Origin: Paracoccaceae bacterium
GTDB lineage: Bacteria > Pseudomonadota > Alphaproteobacteria > Rhodobacterales > Rhodobacteraceae
Length of the DNA: 12,522 bases
NCBI GenBank assembly: GCA_013214715.1
Contig: JABSSB010000127.1
Span: forward strand, 1-12,522
Reading direction: 5' to 3'
Part shown: piece by piece, positions 1-6,755 of the stretch
Layout: the number at the start of each line of letters is the position of its first letter
Numbering within the stretch: position 1 is the first letter of the stretch
Made by a program: the position numbers and the translations under genes
The notes under the pieces: generated by a model
Told to the model about the DNA's origin: nothing
Database searches by the model: none
The model's input: only the letters and a program-made list of their open reading frames with translations

Positions 1-2
1 GG

Positions 3-815
3 GGGGTCGAACAGGCCACATCCGGGCGGGGGGGAGAAGCGATCCTGCTTCTTTTCATGGCCTTTGCCCTGTCGCGCCTGACCTTTTCGGCGGATACCGC
101 GCAGATGGGTAATCGGGGCCTGTTGCGCGACCCCGAATTTCGCATTGGCATCGTCATCGTGGTGTTTATTACGACGATTCTTTTTGCGCGCCACTGGCTC
201 GCGGCGCTGGATATGGGGATTGAAGAAAACTTTTCGATCGCGTTCAGCGCCTTCTGGGGCGGCTTGTTCACCGCGATGTCCTTTTTGACAACAACCGGCT
301 TTGTCAGTGGTGATTGGGGCGAGATTCGTAACTGGTCCGGGCTCGGCTCGCCTGGATTGATTCTGATGGGGCTGGCACTGATCGGCGGCGGGGTCGCAAC
401 GACGGCGGGTGGGGTAAAACTGCTGCGAGTCTGGGCGCTTTACCTCAATGGCCTGCGCGAGATGGAACGGTTGGTCCATCCCTCGGCCGTGCAACCGCTG
501 ACCCGATCCGGCACGCGCATACAACGCGACGGCGCGCTTCTGGCCTGGGTAGCGTTCATGCTTTTTGCTTTGTCATTAGCCGGGCTGTCCGTGGCCTTTG
601 CCGCAGCAGGCGTTGGGTTTGAGGACGCGATCATTCTGGCAATCTCGGGACTGTCGACCACCGGCCCGCTGATCGAGGCTGCATCGGATTCGCGCATCCA
701 GCTCGCTGACCTCGGACCGGGGGCAAAACTGCTTTTTGCTCTGGCCATGGTTGTAGGCCGGATGGAAACATTGGCGCTTATTGCTTTGTTTATCCCAGAT
801 TTGTGGCGAAATTGA
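3..815 (+). CDS. trkH: TrkH-type potassium uptake transporter subunit, C-terminal half (5' truncated by window)
   Basis: This is the membrane pore subunit of a Trk/Ktr-type K+ uptake system, which normally works with a cytoplasmic NAD-binding TrkA subunit. The reading frame is open from base 3 to the TGA at 813-815 (270 codons), so the start lies outside the window; the ATG at 57 is internal. A full TrkH is about 480-510 residues, so roughly half is present. Visible features are a transmembrane segment at the left end, a cytoplasmic RDPEFR segment typical of the family, a P-loop with the filter signature TTTGF (about bases 285-302), the glycine-rich gating-loop region GGGVATTAGGVKLLR (about 384-428), a further membrane pair, and the last P-loop with STTGP (about 654-668). 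The end, GRMETLALIALFIPDLWR, matches the usual TrkH terminus. In this bacterial group trkH commonly lies between trkA and hfq, and hfq follows here. Family assignment is firm. The exact ion preference cannot be read from the sequence. Confidence 0.9.
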   Translation, partial: GVEQATSGRGGEAILLLFMAFALSRLTFSADTAQMGNRGLLRDPEFRIGIVIVVFITTILFARHWLAALDMGIEENFSIAFSAFWGGLFTAMSFLTTTGFVSGDWGEIRNWSGLGSPGLILMGLALIGGGVATTAGGVKLLRVWALYLNGLREMERLVHPSAVQPLTRSGTRIQRDGALLAWVAFMLFALSLAGLSVAFAAAGVGFEDAIILAISGLSTTGPLIEAASDSRIQLADLGPGAKLLFALAMVVGRMETLALIALFIPDLWRN

Positions 816-857
816 CCCAAACCGTCATACCGCCACAGGCTCGTCATAAGTTTACGC

Positions 858-886
858 TGGAAACTCTGAAACATGCGGCCCATAGT
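858..886 (+). promoter_or_regulatory. Candidate sigma70-like promoter for hfq-hflX
   Basis: In the 126-base gap between trkH and hfq, TGGAAA (858-863) and CATAGT (881-886) are 17 bases apart and each matches four of six consensus positions. Transcription would begin near 893, leaving a leader of about 50 bases before the hfq ATG. Two copies of CGTCATA (823-829 and 842-848) lie just upstream. This is pattern matching only; hfq could equally be read from the trkH transcript. Confidence 0.25.
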
Positions 887-941
887 CACCACCGTATGAG
901 CGCCCAGAACAAGATCAAAAAAAGAAAGAGTTTACCCGCCA

Positions 942-1178
942 ATGGCTTCGGAAAGACAGAACCTTCAGGACGCGTTCCTGAACCATGTGCGCAAGACCAA
1001 AGTTCCGGTCACGATTTTTCTTATTAACGGGGTGAAACTGCAGGGAGTTATCACCTGGTTCGACAATTTCTGTGTTTTGCTGCGCCGTGACGGGCAGTCG
1101 CAGCTTGTCTACAAGCACGCGATTTCGACCATCATGCCGGCCCAGCCGATCAGCCTGTATGATGGTGAAGACACCTAG
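942..1178 (+). CDS. hfq: RNA chaperone Hfq
   Basis: Hfq is a hexameric Sm-like protein that binds small RNAs and mRNAs and helps them pair, controlling translation and mRNA stability. The 78-residue product carries both Sm motifs. Sm1 runs through VPVTIFLINGVKLQG to the FDNFCVLL strand, and Sm2 is YKHAIST (residues 57-63). The residues matching E. coli Q8, F42, Y55, K56 and H57 are Q9, F43, Y57, K58 and H59. The rim patch is R17-K18-x-K20 instead of R-R-x-R. The E. coli C-terminal tail is absent: the protein stops soon after the Sm core (78 against 102 residues). The purine-rich AAAGAAAGAG (921-930) precedes the ATG, and no upstream in-frame start exists. Its TAG stop shares a base with the GTG start of hflX, so the two are an operon. 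Confidence 0.97.
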   Translation: MASERQNLQDAFLNHVRKTKVPVTIFLINGVKLQGVITWFDNFCVLLRRDGQSQLVYKHAISTIMPAQPISLYDGEDT

Positions 1179-2452
1179 TGCAAACCCATGAAAGGCTGCG
1201 CACGCGAGCATGGGTGCTGCATCCAGACATCAAATCGGATGAGACGCGTCGCGATGCCATTCCGGCGCTAGAGGAGGCCGCAGCGCTAGCTGCGGCTTTG
1301 CCTGATCTGGATGTGATCGGTTCAGATGTCGTGCGACTTGCGCGGCCGCATCCTGGCATGCTCTTCGGATCGGGCAAGATTGACGAGCTGCGCGATCGAT
1401 TCAAGTCCGCCGAGGTTGAGCTGGTGCTGGTTGATGGTCCGTTATCGCCGGTACAGCAGCGCAATTTGGAAAAGGCCTGGAAGGTCAAGATCCTCGACCG
1501 CACCGGGTTGATCCTTGAGATTTTCTCGGATCGCGCGCGCACCCGCGAAGGGGTGTTGCAGGTCGAAATGGCCGCGCTGAGCTATCAGCGCACAAGGTTG
1601 GTCCGCGCCTGGACTCACCTAGAACGCCAACGCGGCGGGCTGGGCTTTGTCGGCGGCCCCGGCGAAACCCAGATCGAGGCCGACCGCCGGGCTATTGACG
1701 ACCAACTGGTGCGCCTGCGCAGGCAATTGGACAAGGTGGTCAAAACCCGGACGCTCCATCGCTCGGCCCGGGCCAAGGTGCCTTATCCGATCGTGGCGCT
1801 GGTGGGCTACACCAATGCGGGCAAATCCACTCTGTTCAACCGGCTCACCGGAGCGGAAGTGATGGCCAAGGACATGCTTTTCGCCACGCTGGACCCAACG
1901 ATGCGGCGGGTGCAACTGCCTGATGGGCCCGAAGTGATCTTGTCGGACACAGTGGGCTTCATCTCGGATCTGCCCACCGAACTTGTTGCGGCTTTCCGGG
2001 CGACGTTGGAAGAGGTGCTCTCAGCTGATCTGATCCTGCATGTGCGCGACATCAGCCACGCAGAAACCGCGCATCAGGCTGACGATGTCGCGGCTATTCT
2101 GGACAGTCTCGGCGTAGATGACAGCCGCCCCCAGATCGAGATCTGGAACAAACTTGACCAGCTCGACCCGGATGAGGCCGAAGCTCTGCGTCAACGCGCC
2201 AGCCGCGACGAGGATGTCATGGCCATTTCGGCCCTGACTGGCGAAGGGCTTGAGGCGTTGCTGACGCGCGTCGCCGTCACCTTGCAAGGCACAAGAATCG
2301 AAACGAACCTGATCCTGCCTTATAGCGATGGTCGCAGACGCGCGTGGCTTTTTGAACAGGATGTCGTGCAGGCGGAAACGCCCCAAGAAGACGGCTATCA
2401 CCTCAAGGTGCTCTGGTCCGCGCAACAGGCCGCGCGCTTCGACAAACTCTAA
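1178..2452 (+). CDS. hflX: GTPase HflX (ribosome-splitting, stress-related)
   Basis: HflX is a translational GTPase-like protein that binds the 50S subunit and can split stalled or heat-damaged 70S ribosomes. The 424-residue product has the family's N-terminal nucleotide-binding-like domain with GSGK (65-68), then the linker signature ERQRGGLGFVGGPGETQIEADRR (about 149-171; GGPGETQIE is diagnostic). The G domain follows: G1 GYTNAGKS (210-217), the switch I region FATLDPT (235-241), G3 DTVGF (257-261), G4 NKLD (324-327) and G5 SAL (351-353). A short C-terminal domain closes it. Length is normal. The start is GTG, chosen because it overlaps the hfq stop as TAGTG and lets the whole N-terminal domain be read; no in-frame ATG occurs before residue 61. 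The overlap suggests translational coupling to hfq, a conserved pairing in proteobacteria. The gene ends 51 bases from the convergent acylase. Confidence 0.96.
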   Translation: MQTHERLRTRAWVLHPDIKSDETRRDAIPALEEAAALAAALPDLDVIGSDVVRLARPHPGMLFGSGKIDELRDRFKSAEVELVLVDGPLSPVQQRNLEKAWKVKILDRTGLILEIFSDRARTREGVLQVEMAALSYQRTRLVRAWTHLERQRGGLGFVGGPGETQIEADRRAIDDQLVRLRRQLDKVVKTRTLHRSARAKVPYPIVALVGYTNAGKSTLFNRLTGAEVMAKDMLFATLDPTMRRVQLPDGPEVILSDTVGFISDLPTELVAAFRATLEEVLSADLILHVRDISHAETAHQADDVAAILDSLGVDDSRPQIEIWNKLDQLDPDEAEALRQRASRDEDVMAISALTGEGLEALLTRVAVTLQGTRIETNLILPYSDGRRRAWLFEQDVVQAETPQEDGYHLKVLWSAQQAARFDKL

Positions 2453-2473
2453 GCGCCTCACCTTCTTTGCTTC

Positions 2474-2513
2474 AAAAATACCCGCGCCGCAGGCCACCGC
2501 GCGTCAGCGCGGT
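2474..2513 (-). terminator. Putative terminator at the 3' end of the acylase gene, with two alternative stems
   Basis: On the minus strand the last two acylase codons read CCGCGC (2507-2512). This pairs with GCGCGG at 2497-2502; with one extra A-T pair it makes a 7-bp stem and a 4-base loop containing the TGA stop. The same CCGCGC can instead pair with a second GCGCGG (2482-2487) that lies directly before GTATTTTTG (2473-2481), giving the stem-then-T-tract order of an intrinsic terminator. Only the second arrangement puts the T tract next to the stem. No T tract serves the opposite direction, so hflX does not gain an obvious terminator here. Confidence 0.45.
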
Positions 2514-4963
2514 TCCAGAACGGTTACCCCAACCGATGCCGCCCGGGCCAGATCCGGGTCCAGTGACATGGGCAGATATTCCCCGCGTCGCCAAAGCTGC
2601 GAAAGATCATCATAATGGCGCGACAGGAAATGCCCGCTTTGCCCGGTTGAGGTGATGAAAACCGAACTGTCGGGATCAGCGAAGTCATAGACCCCGCGAT
2701 AGCCCGCCCCATGCACGTTCTGGAAGGGCTCAGGATCTTCGCCCGATGTACGCCCACGCTGCAACGTGTTGTCTCCGCCCGAAGTCGATTGCCGGATATT
2801 CACGAAATGACGCAGCACCGGCACGCCGCCGAGAATATCGTGGTCATGCGTGGCCTGATGCGCATCCCCCCAGCGCAGCGATTCCAGCTGATCGCCATAG
2901 CGGTCTTCGATCCAGATCAAAGCATCATCCAAGGCCAGCCGCGCCATATCCTCGCAGGTTTCCTCCCGCGTGGACTGGCGCACATCGCACCAGATGTCCG
3001 CGCCCTCCAGCCCGCGAAAGACCTTTTCCAGAAAGAGCGGTTCGATATGTTTGAACTCATCAGCCAGCGGTCCCAGTTCATCGGCGATGATGCGCTTTTG
3101 CAAGGCGCGCATCCAGGCGGCATAGATCAGCGGCTCGGGCATATGTTCATTCATCTCGCCATTCCAACTTGCCAATAGCTCCAGCGCAATCTGGCGCTGA
3201 CGCTCCCGCGTGCCATCTGGTGCGGATTCGCCCGTGAACCACAACTCAGAGCCAATCAACGGCAGCAGCGAGCGCGCAGTGTGGCTCACCGTGTCAAGCT
3301 GAGCCTCGATAAAGCTGTCGCGGGTGTGGACGCGCCGGTTTTCCATCAGACGCGTCCAACGGTTCACCCGCTGGCTGTCGCCCCAGATAAACGAGACATG
3401 GTTGGGAAAGGGTCGGTCCACGGTCTTGTTGTTTGTGTTGCCCACGATCCCGCCCTCGGGCTGGATGAAAGCGGGGTTGTCGGCAAAGGGCAGGGCGCCT
3501 TGCCACAGGTTTTCTGCCCGCCAGCCCGGTGCGGGATAGCGTCCCTGGCTTTGATGGCGCGGGTCACGCTTCGGCAGCACACCCACGGTTTTCAGCGCGA
3601 TTCCCTCACGGTCGATCAGCCCCAGATTCTGCGCGGGCGCCACAAAATCCGACATGCCTTCCAACGCCTCATCAATGTCATCGGCATACATCAATCCAAT
3701 CAGCGCAGAGGCGGATCGATCTTCGGGCGTCAGAAGCGTCCAGTTCAGCGCTGCGACATGGCCGGGCGGCGTGATCGTGCCAAGGTCGAAATCGCTGCCG
3801 GACAGAACCGGGCCGTTCTGAGACCAGCGCAAGGTCAGCGTGATCGGTTCGGCATCCTTGATTTCAAGGATTGATGGCCGTGATCGAAAGCGCTTCCATC
3901 CGGTTGGAGTTTGGTATTCTTCAGGGTTTTCGGGGTTCAGCTTTTCGATCACCACGTCCTGATCATCGACATAGGCCGAGGTAAAGCCCCAGGCCAACCG
4001 GTCGCTGCGCCCCATGAAAACTGCAGGCACGCCTGGGATCGTGCCACCGATCACCCCGCCGCTTTGCAGCTCCAACCGGGCCAGATACCATTTGCCCGGC
4101 GCGGAAAATCCCAGATGCGGATCCGATGCCAAAAGCGTGCCGCCAGCCGCCGACCGGTGCGGGGCCGCGGCCCAAATGTTGGAAGCCCCGGCCAGCCCGC
4201 GTTTTGGCAGTTCGATCAGCGGGTCGCTGGCTTCAATGGCTTTGGCGTATTTCGGAAGCCCGGGGAAAACAGCGGCGTAGTCTTCGAGTGCCGCAATGCC
4301 GTCGCCGGGGTAATCGGGCATGATCTCGGACACGCGGGCGGCATCGTCCAGCATCAGCGATGTCCGGGCATAGAGCACTTCGTCATTCACATGGCCCGAC
4401 AGCAATAGCCCCAGCACTTTCTGAATCGCCATACTGTCGGCTGGCGTCCAGGGGGCGACAGGGGCAGAGAACAGGAACATCTCGGGCGCGCCACGACCCA
4501 GTGCAAATTCATTGATCTCAAAGAGCCGCGCGTTCACGCCCGCCGCGTAAGCGCGCATGATGGCCTGCGTGCGCTCATCCTGCACCTCAAAGGCGCGTTG
4601 CGACAGGCGATACAGGTCGAGCCGCCGAGACAAGGCGTCGATTTCAACGGTGCGGGCGCCAAACACTTCGGACATCTTGCCCTGGGCCACCCGTCGCATC
4701 ACCGTCATTTGCCACAGCCGGTCCTGCGCATGGGCATAGCCCAGCCCAAAGAAGACATCCGTGTCTGTCGTTCCAAAGATATGGGGAACATTGGCATTGC
4801 TGCGCACGATCTCGACCGGGGCAGAGATACCATCAACAGCCAATTGGTTGTCGTAGTCCGGTAAGGATTGCTGCGCGAGGTAATAGACCACGCCAACGCC
4901 CAGAACCATCAGGATCATTACTCCGGCCAGCAGGCGGACCAGAGCCTTGAAAATCATGCGCAT
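2504..4963 (-). CDS. Membrane-anchored penicillin acylase family (S45) Ntn hydrolase
   Basis: This is an N-terminal-nucleophile amidase precursor of the penicillin acylase superfamily, whose members hydrolyse amides such as beta-lactam side chains or acyl-homoserine lactones after self-cleavage into two chains. The 819-residue product opens with a basic start and a hydrophobic segment (about 8-30), which reads as a signal anchor, so the enzyme should act in the periplasm. The small chain contains VEIVRSNANVPHIFG and GLGYAHAQDRLWQM (about 73-86), typical of the family. The predicted nucleophile is Ser261 in ASNIWAAAP, followed by GGTLLASDPHLG (274-285). VGNTNNKTV (507-515) probably supplies the oxyanion Asn. 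The residue before the cleavage serine is Ala rather than the common Gly. The ATG is preceded by GAAGGGGCG about 11 bases upstream. The gene stands alone, converging on hflX and diverging from the dehydrogenase. Substrate is unknown; an acyl-homoserine lactone or another N-acyl compound is possible but not shown. Confidence 0.9.
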   Translation of the reverse strand: MRMIFKALVRLLAGVMILMVLGVGVVYYLAQQSLPDYDNQLAVDGISAPVEIVRSNANVPHIFGTTDTDVFFGLGYAHAQDRLWQMTVMRRVAQGKMSEVFGARTVEIDALSRRLDLYRLSQRAFEVQDERTQAIMRAYAAGVNARLFEINEFALGRGAPEMFLFSAPVAPWTPADSMAIQKVLGLLLSGHVNDEVLYARTSLMLDDAARVSEIMPDYPGDGIAALEDYAAVFPGLPKYAKAIEASDPLIELPKRGLAGASNIWAAAPHRSAAGGTLLASDPHLGFSAPGKWYLARLELQSGGVIGGTIPGVPAVFMGRSDRLAWGFTSAYVDDQDVVIEKLNPENPEEYQTPTGWKRFRSRPSILEIKDAEPITLTLRWSQNGPVLSGSDFDLGTITPPGHVAALNWTLLTPEDRSASALIGLMYADDIDEALEGMSDFVAPAQNLGLIDREGIALKTVGVLPKRDPRHQSQGRYPAPGWRAENLWQGALPFADNPAFIQPEGGIVGNTNNKTVDRPFPNHVSFIWGDSQRVNRWTRLMENRRVHTRDSFIEAQLDTVSHTARSLLPLIGSELWFTGESAPDGTRERQRQIALELLASWNGEMNEHMPEPLIYAAWMRALQKRIIADELGPLADEFKHIEPLFLEKVFRGLEGADIWCDVRQSTREETCEDMARLALDDALIWIEDRYGDQLESLRWGDAHQATHDHDILGGVPVLRHFVNIRQSTSGGDNTLQRGRTSGEDPEPFQNVHGAGYRGVYDFADPDSSVFITSTGQSGHFLSRHYDDLSQLWRRGEYLPMSLDPDLARAASVGVTVLEPR

Positions 4964-4997
4964 GTCTTACGGTCGCCCCTTCTGATGTCTGGTTTGA

Positions 4998-5025
4998 TTG
5001 ACCCGCTTCGTCGGGCTGATAGATA
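4998..5025 (+). promoter_or_regulatory. Candidate sigma70-like promoter for the dehydrogenase gene
   Basis: The 99-base divergent spacer 4964-5062 must hold promoters for both flanking genes. On the plus strand TTGACC (4998-5003) and TAGATA (5020-5025) are separated by 16 bases. Transcription would begin near 5032, about 30 bases before the ATG at 5063. The -35 match is good and the -10 match is weak. I could not find a convincing counterpart for the acylase on the minus strand. Confidence 0.3.
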
Positions 5026-5062
5026 GAAGCCGGAGTTTGAAAACGGGATCAAGGGGAGAGAG

Positions 5063-5935
5063 ATGGCAAAAGTTGCATTTCTCGGTTTGGGCGTCATGGG
5101 CTATCCGATGGCGGGGCATCTGAAAGCGGCCGGGCATGAGGTAACGGTATACAATCGCACTGCGGCAAAGGCCGAAGCCTGGGTGGCAGAGCATGGCGGG
5201 CAGATGGCCAAGACCCCGCGTGAGGCGGCCGAGAGCGCAGAGTTTGTGATGGCCTGCGTTGGCAATGACGATGATCTACGCGGTGTGTGTTTGGGCGAGG
5301 ATGGGGCTTTTTCCGGCATGAGCGAGGGCGCGATTTTTGTTGATCATACGACGGTTTCGGCCAAAGTCACGCGTGAGCTGTGCTCGGCCGCGTTGGCTGA
5401 CGGCAAAGGCTTTGTCGATGCGCCGATTTCTGGTGGGCAGGCCGGGGCGGAAAATGGCGTGCTGTCGGTCATGTGCGGCGGCGAGCAGGCACATTATGAC
5501 GCGGCAGAGCCGGTGATTGCAGCCTATGCCCGAATTTGTCGCCGGATCGGTGACAGTGGCGCTGGTCAGATGACAAAGATGTGCAACCAGATTGCAATTG
5601 CCGGTGTGGTGCAGGGATTGTCCGAAGCGCTGCATTTCGCCGAAAAAGCCGGGCTGGACGGGCGCGCTGTGGTTGAGGTTATCAGCCAGGGAGCGGCCGG
5701 GTCGTGGCAGATGGCGAACCGCTATGAAACCATGCTGGACGACGCGTTTGAACACGGATTTGCCGTGGATTGGATGCGCAAGGATCTGGGCATCTGTCTG
5801 GACACGGCGAATGAGACAGGGGCCTCCCTACCGGTCACGGCACTGGTTGATCAGTTTTATAAGGATGTACAGAAACTCGGTGGCGGGCGTTGGGATACGT
5901 CCAGCCTGATCAAACGTTTGCGCGCGTTGGACTAA
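5063..5935 (+). CDS. NAD(P)-dependent beta-hydroxyacid dehydrogenase (3-hydroxyisobutyrate dehydrogenase / tartronate semialdehyde reductase family)
   Basis: This is a cytoplasmic oxidoreductase of the beta-hydroxyacid dehydrogenase family, which interconverts 3-hydroxy acids and their semialdehydes. The 290-residue length is normal. The N-terminal Rossmann fold has GLGVMG (8-13), and Arg32 in YNRT after the second strand favours NADP(H) over NAD(H) by family experience. The substrate-binding signature DAPISGG (119-125) is followed by the catalytic Lys172 in GAGQMTKMCNQ, with Asn175, and by K240-D241 in the all-helical C-terminal domain. The ATG follows a strong ribosome-binding site, AAGGGGAG (5051-5058). 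The neighbours give no pathway: the divergent gene is an amidase and the downstream gene is convergent. 3-Hydroxyisobutyrate (valine breakdown), tartronate semialdehyde or glyoxylate/succinic semialdehyde are all possible substrates, so no symbol is assigned. Confidence 0.92.
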   Translation: MAKVAFLGLGVMGYPMAGHLKAAGHEVTVYNRTAAKAEAWVAEHGGQMAKTPREAAESAEFVMACVGNDDDLRGVCLGEDGAFSGMSEGAIFVDHTTVSAKVTRELCSAALADGKGFVDAPISGGQAGAENGVLSVMCGGEQAHYDAAEPVIAAYARICRRIGDSGAGQMTKMCNQIAIAGVVQGLSEALHFAEKAGLDGRAVVEVISQGAAGSWQMANRYETMLDDAFEHGFAVDWMRKDLGICLDTANETGASLPVTALVDQFYKDVQKLGGGRWDTSSLIKRLRALD

Positions 5936-6007
5936 ACGATGCGCAGCGGCGCGCGCCCGGAAGGGCAGGCGGGAGGGTTTCGCGTTGGGCAGGCCCACCT
6001 AAACGGG

Positions 6008-6024
6008 GTGGGGCGATGCCCCAC
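6008..6024. repeat. Perfect inverted repeat in a convergent spacer
   Basis: GTGGGGC (6008-6014) and GCCCCAC (6018-6024) form a perfect 7-bp stem with a 3-base loop. It is one of several stem-loops in the 147-base spacer between the dehydrogenase and the SYLF gene. It may be part of an intergenic palindromic repeat or a transcription-stop region. Confidence 0.5.
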
Positions 6025-6034
6025 GCAGGTTACT

Positions 6035-6060
6035 CCCGACCAACCCTTTGGTCGGTCGGG
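6035..6060. terminator. Strong hairpin between convergent genes, possible bidirectional transcription stop
   Basis: Two registers are possible. CCGACCAA (6036-6043) and TTGGTCGG (6048-6055) pair perfectly over 8 bp with a 4-base loop. Alternatively CCCGACCAACC (6035-6045) and GGTCGGTCGGG (6050-6060) pair at 10 of 11 positions around a 4-base loop. Either is stable and lies between the 3' ends of two converging genes, where a shared stop is expected. No T tract follows on either strand, so if it terminates transcription it is not a classical intrinsic terminator. Confidence 0.4.
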
Positions 6061-6082
6061 CGGCTGGCGCCAAGGGGCTGCG

Positions 6083-6649
6083 TCAGGGAATGATCCTGGT
6101 GTATTTGATCCCTTCGACCGTCGCACCGGCGAAAGCCCCGGCCTGCCCAAACACAGCCAAAAGGACCGGCGAGGACAAAGTGGCCGATGTCGCCTTGAAC
6201 GATGCGCCTTCATCGACAAGGGTTGCACCTGCATCTGCAGCGGCTTCCCATCCGTTGCTGGTGCGGAACGTGTTCAGCGCCTCATCGGTCATGAAAAACA
6301 CGACATAGGAATACTGTTGCGCCCCGGCCTGAAGTCCGGCGCTACCCTGAATGGCTGAATAGTAATCCAGCGTCTCGCCTTTTGAAATCAGCGCGCCGCG
6401 GCCATAGCCTCCGCCCAGCCAGAACCCGGCTTCAGTCATCAGCGGCATGACCAGCATCCCCGACGCACTATTGGCGATATCGCGGGTGTTGGGATAGCGG
6501 CCATACATTTCATCCAGCGCGGCATTCACGCGCGCATCCAGCGCCCGCGCGTTTTCATTGCCAACACCATTTCCGCATGCCGCTGTCATGGCGATAAGCC
6601 CGAGCGCGCCGAATGTCACTGCGCGCCGGGACATGCTGTATCTTGTCAT
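6083..6649 (-). CDS. SYLF-domain (Ysc84-type) lipid-binding lipoprotein
   Basis: The 188-residue product begins with a signal peptide (basic start, hydrophobic GALGLIAMTAAC) whose TAAC with Cys25 reads as a lipobox, so a lipoprotein in the periplasm or outer membrane is likely. SRRAVTF before the hydrophobic core resembles, weakly, a twin-arginine motif. The mature part is a SYLF domain: an ANSASGMLVMP segment (59-69), then GFWLGGGYGRGAL (75-87), the DYYS motif (95-98), GLQAGAQ (105-111) and a C-terminal glycine/alanine-rich stretch, as in the family. In eukaryotes such domains bind phosphoinositides; bacterial members are poorly understood. The first ATG is used, preceded by only a weak AGG; Met6 is an alternative. 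The gene lies 106 bases downstream of hemB on the same strand and may have its own promoter. Confidence 0.87.
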   Translation of the reverse strand: MTRYSMSRRAVTFGALGLIAMTAACGNGVGNENARALDARVNAALDEMYGRYPNTRDIANSASGMLVMPLMTEAGFWLGGGYGRGALISKGETLDYYSAIQGSAGLQAGAQQYSYVVFFMTDEALNTFRTSNGWEAAADAGATLVDEGASFKATSATLSSPVLLAVFGQAGAFAGATVEGIKYTRIIP

Positions 6650-6671
6650 GGATCTGCCTGTTTCTGATTGG

Positions 6672-6699
6672 TCATTATTGGTCTGCTCTTGGCCGTCAA
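6672..6699 (-). promoter_or_regulatory. Candidate promoter for the SYLF lipoprotein gene
   Basis: On the minus strand TTGACG (6694-6699) and TAATGA (6672-6677) are 16 bases apart. The -35 match is five of six and the -10 match is poor. The start would fall near 6665, leaving about 16 bases of leader. The same 106-base gap contains two copies of GCGCAAA (6724-6730 and 6735-6741) on the plus strand, 11 bases apart. Confidence 0.25.
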
Positions 6700-6755
6700 A
6701 CGCAGCCTTTACCGCATAGATTAGCGCAAATATCGCGCAAAATCATCCTTTCTGC

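Noticed and set aside
1..34. Runs of six and seven G at the window start suggesting sequence error or a repeat
   Set aside because: The trkH frame stays open through this stretch and joins the rest of the protein without a break, so there is no positive evidence of error.
440..892. A 150-codon minus-strand frame over trkH
   Set aside because: It is opposite the conserved TrkH pore motifs, and its Ser/Arg/Ala-rich composition is that of a shadow frame.
803..1027. A 74-codon plus-strand frame bridging trkH and hfq
   Set aside because: It overlaps both genes in another frame, has no recognisable motif and no clear ribosome-binding site.
3281..4408. Open frames of 165 and 197 codons on the plus strand inside the acylase
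   Set aside because: Both are antisense to a full-length S45 hydrolase with intact motifs. They have no domain and no good ribosome-binding site.
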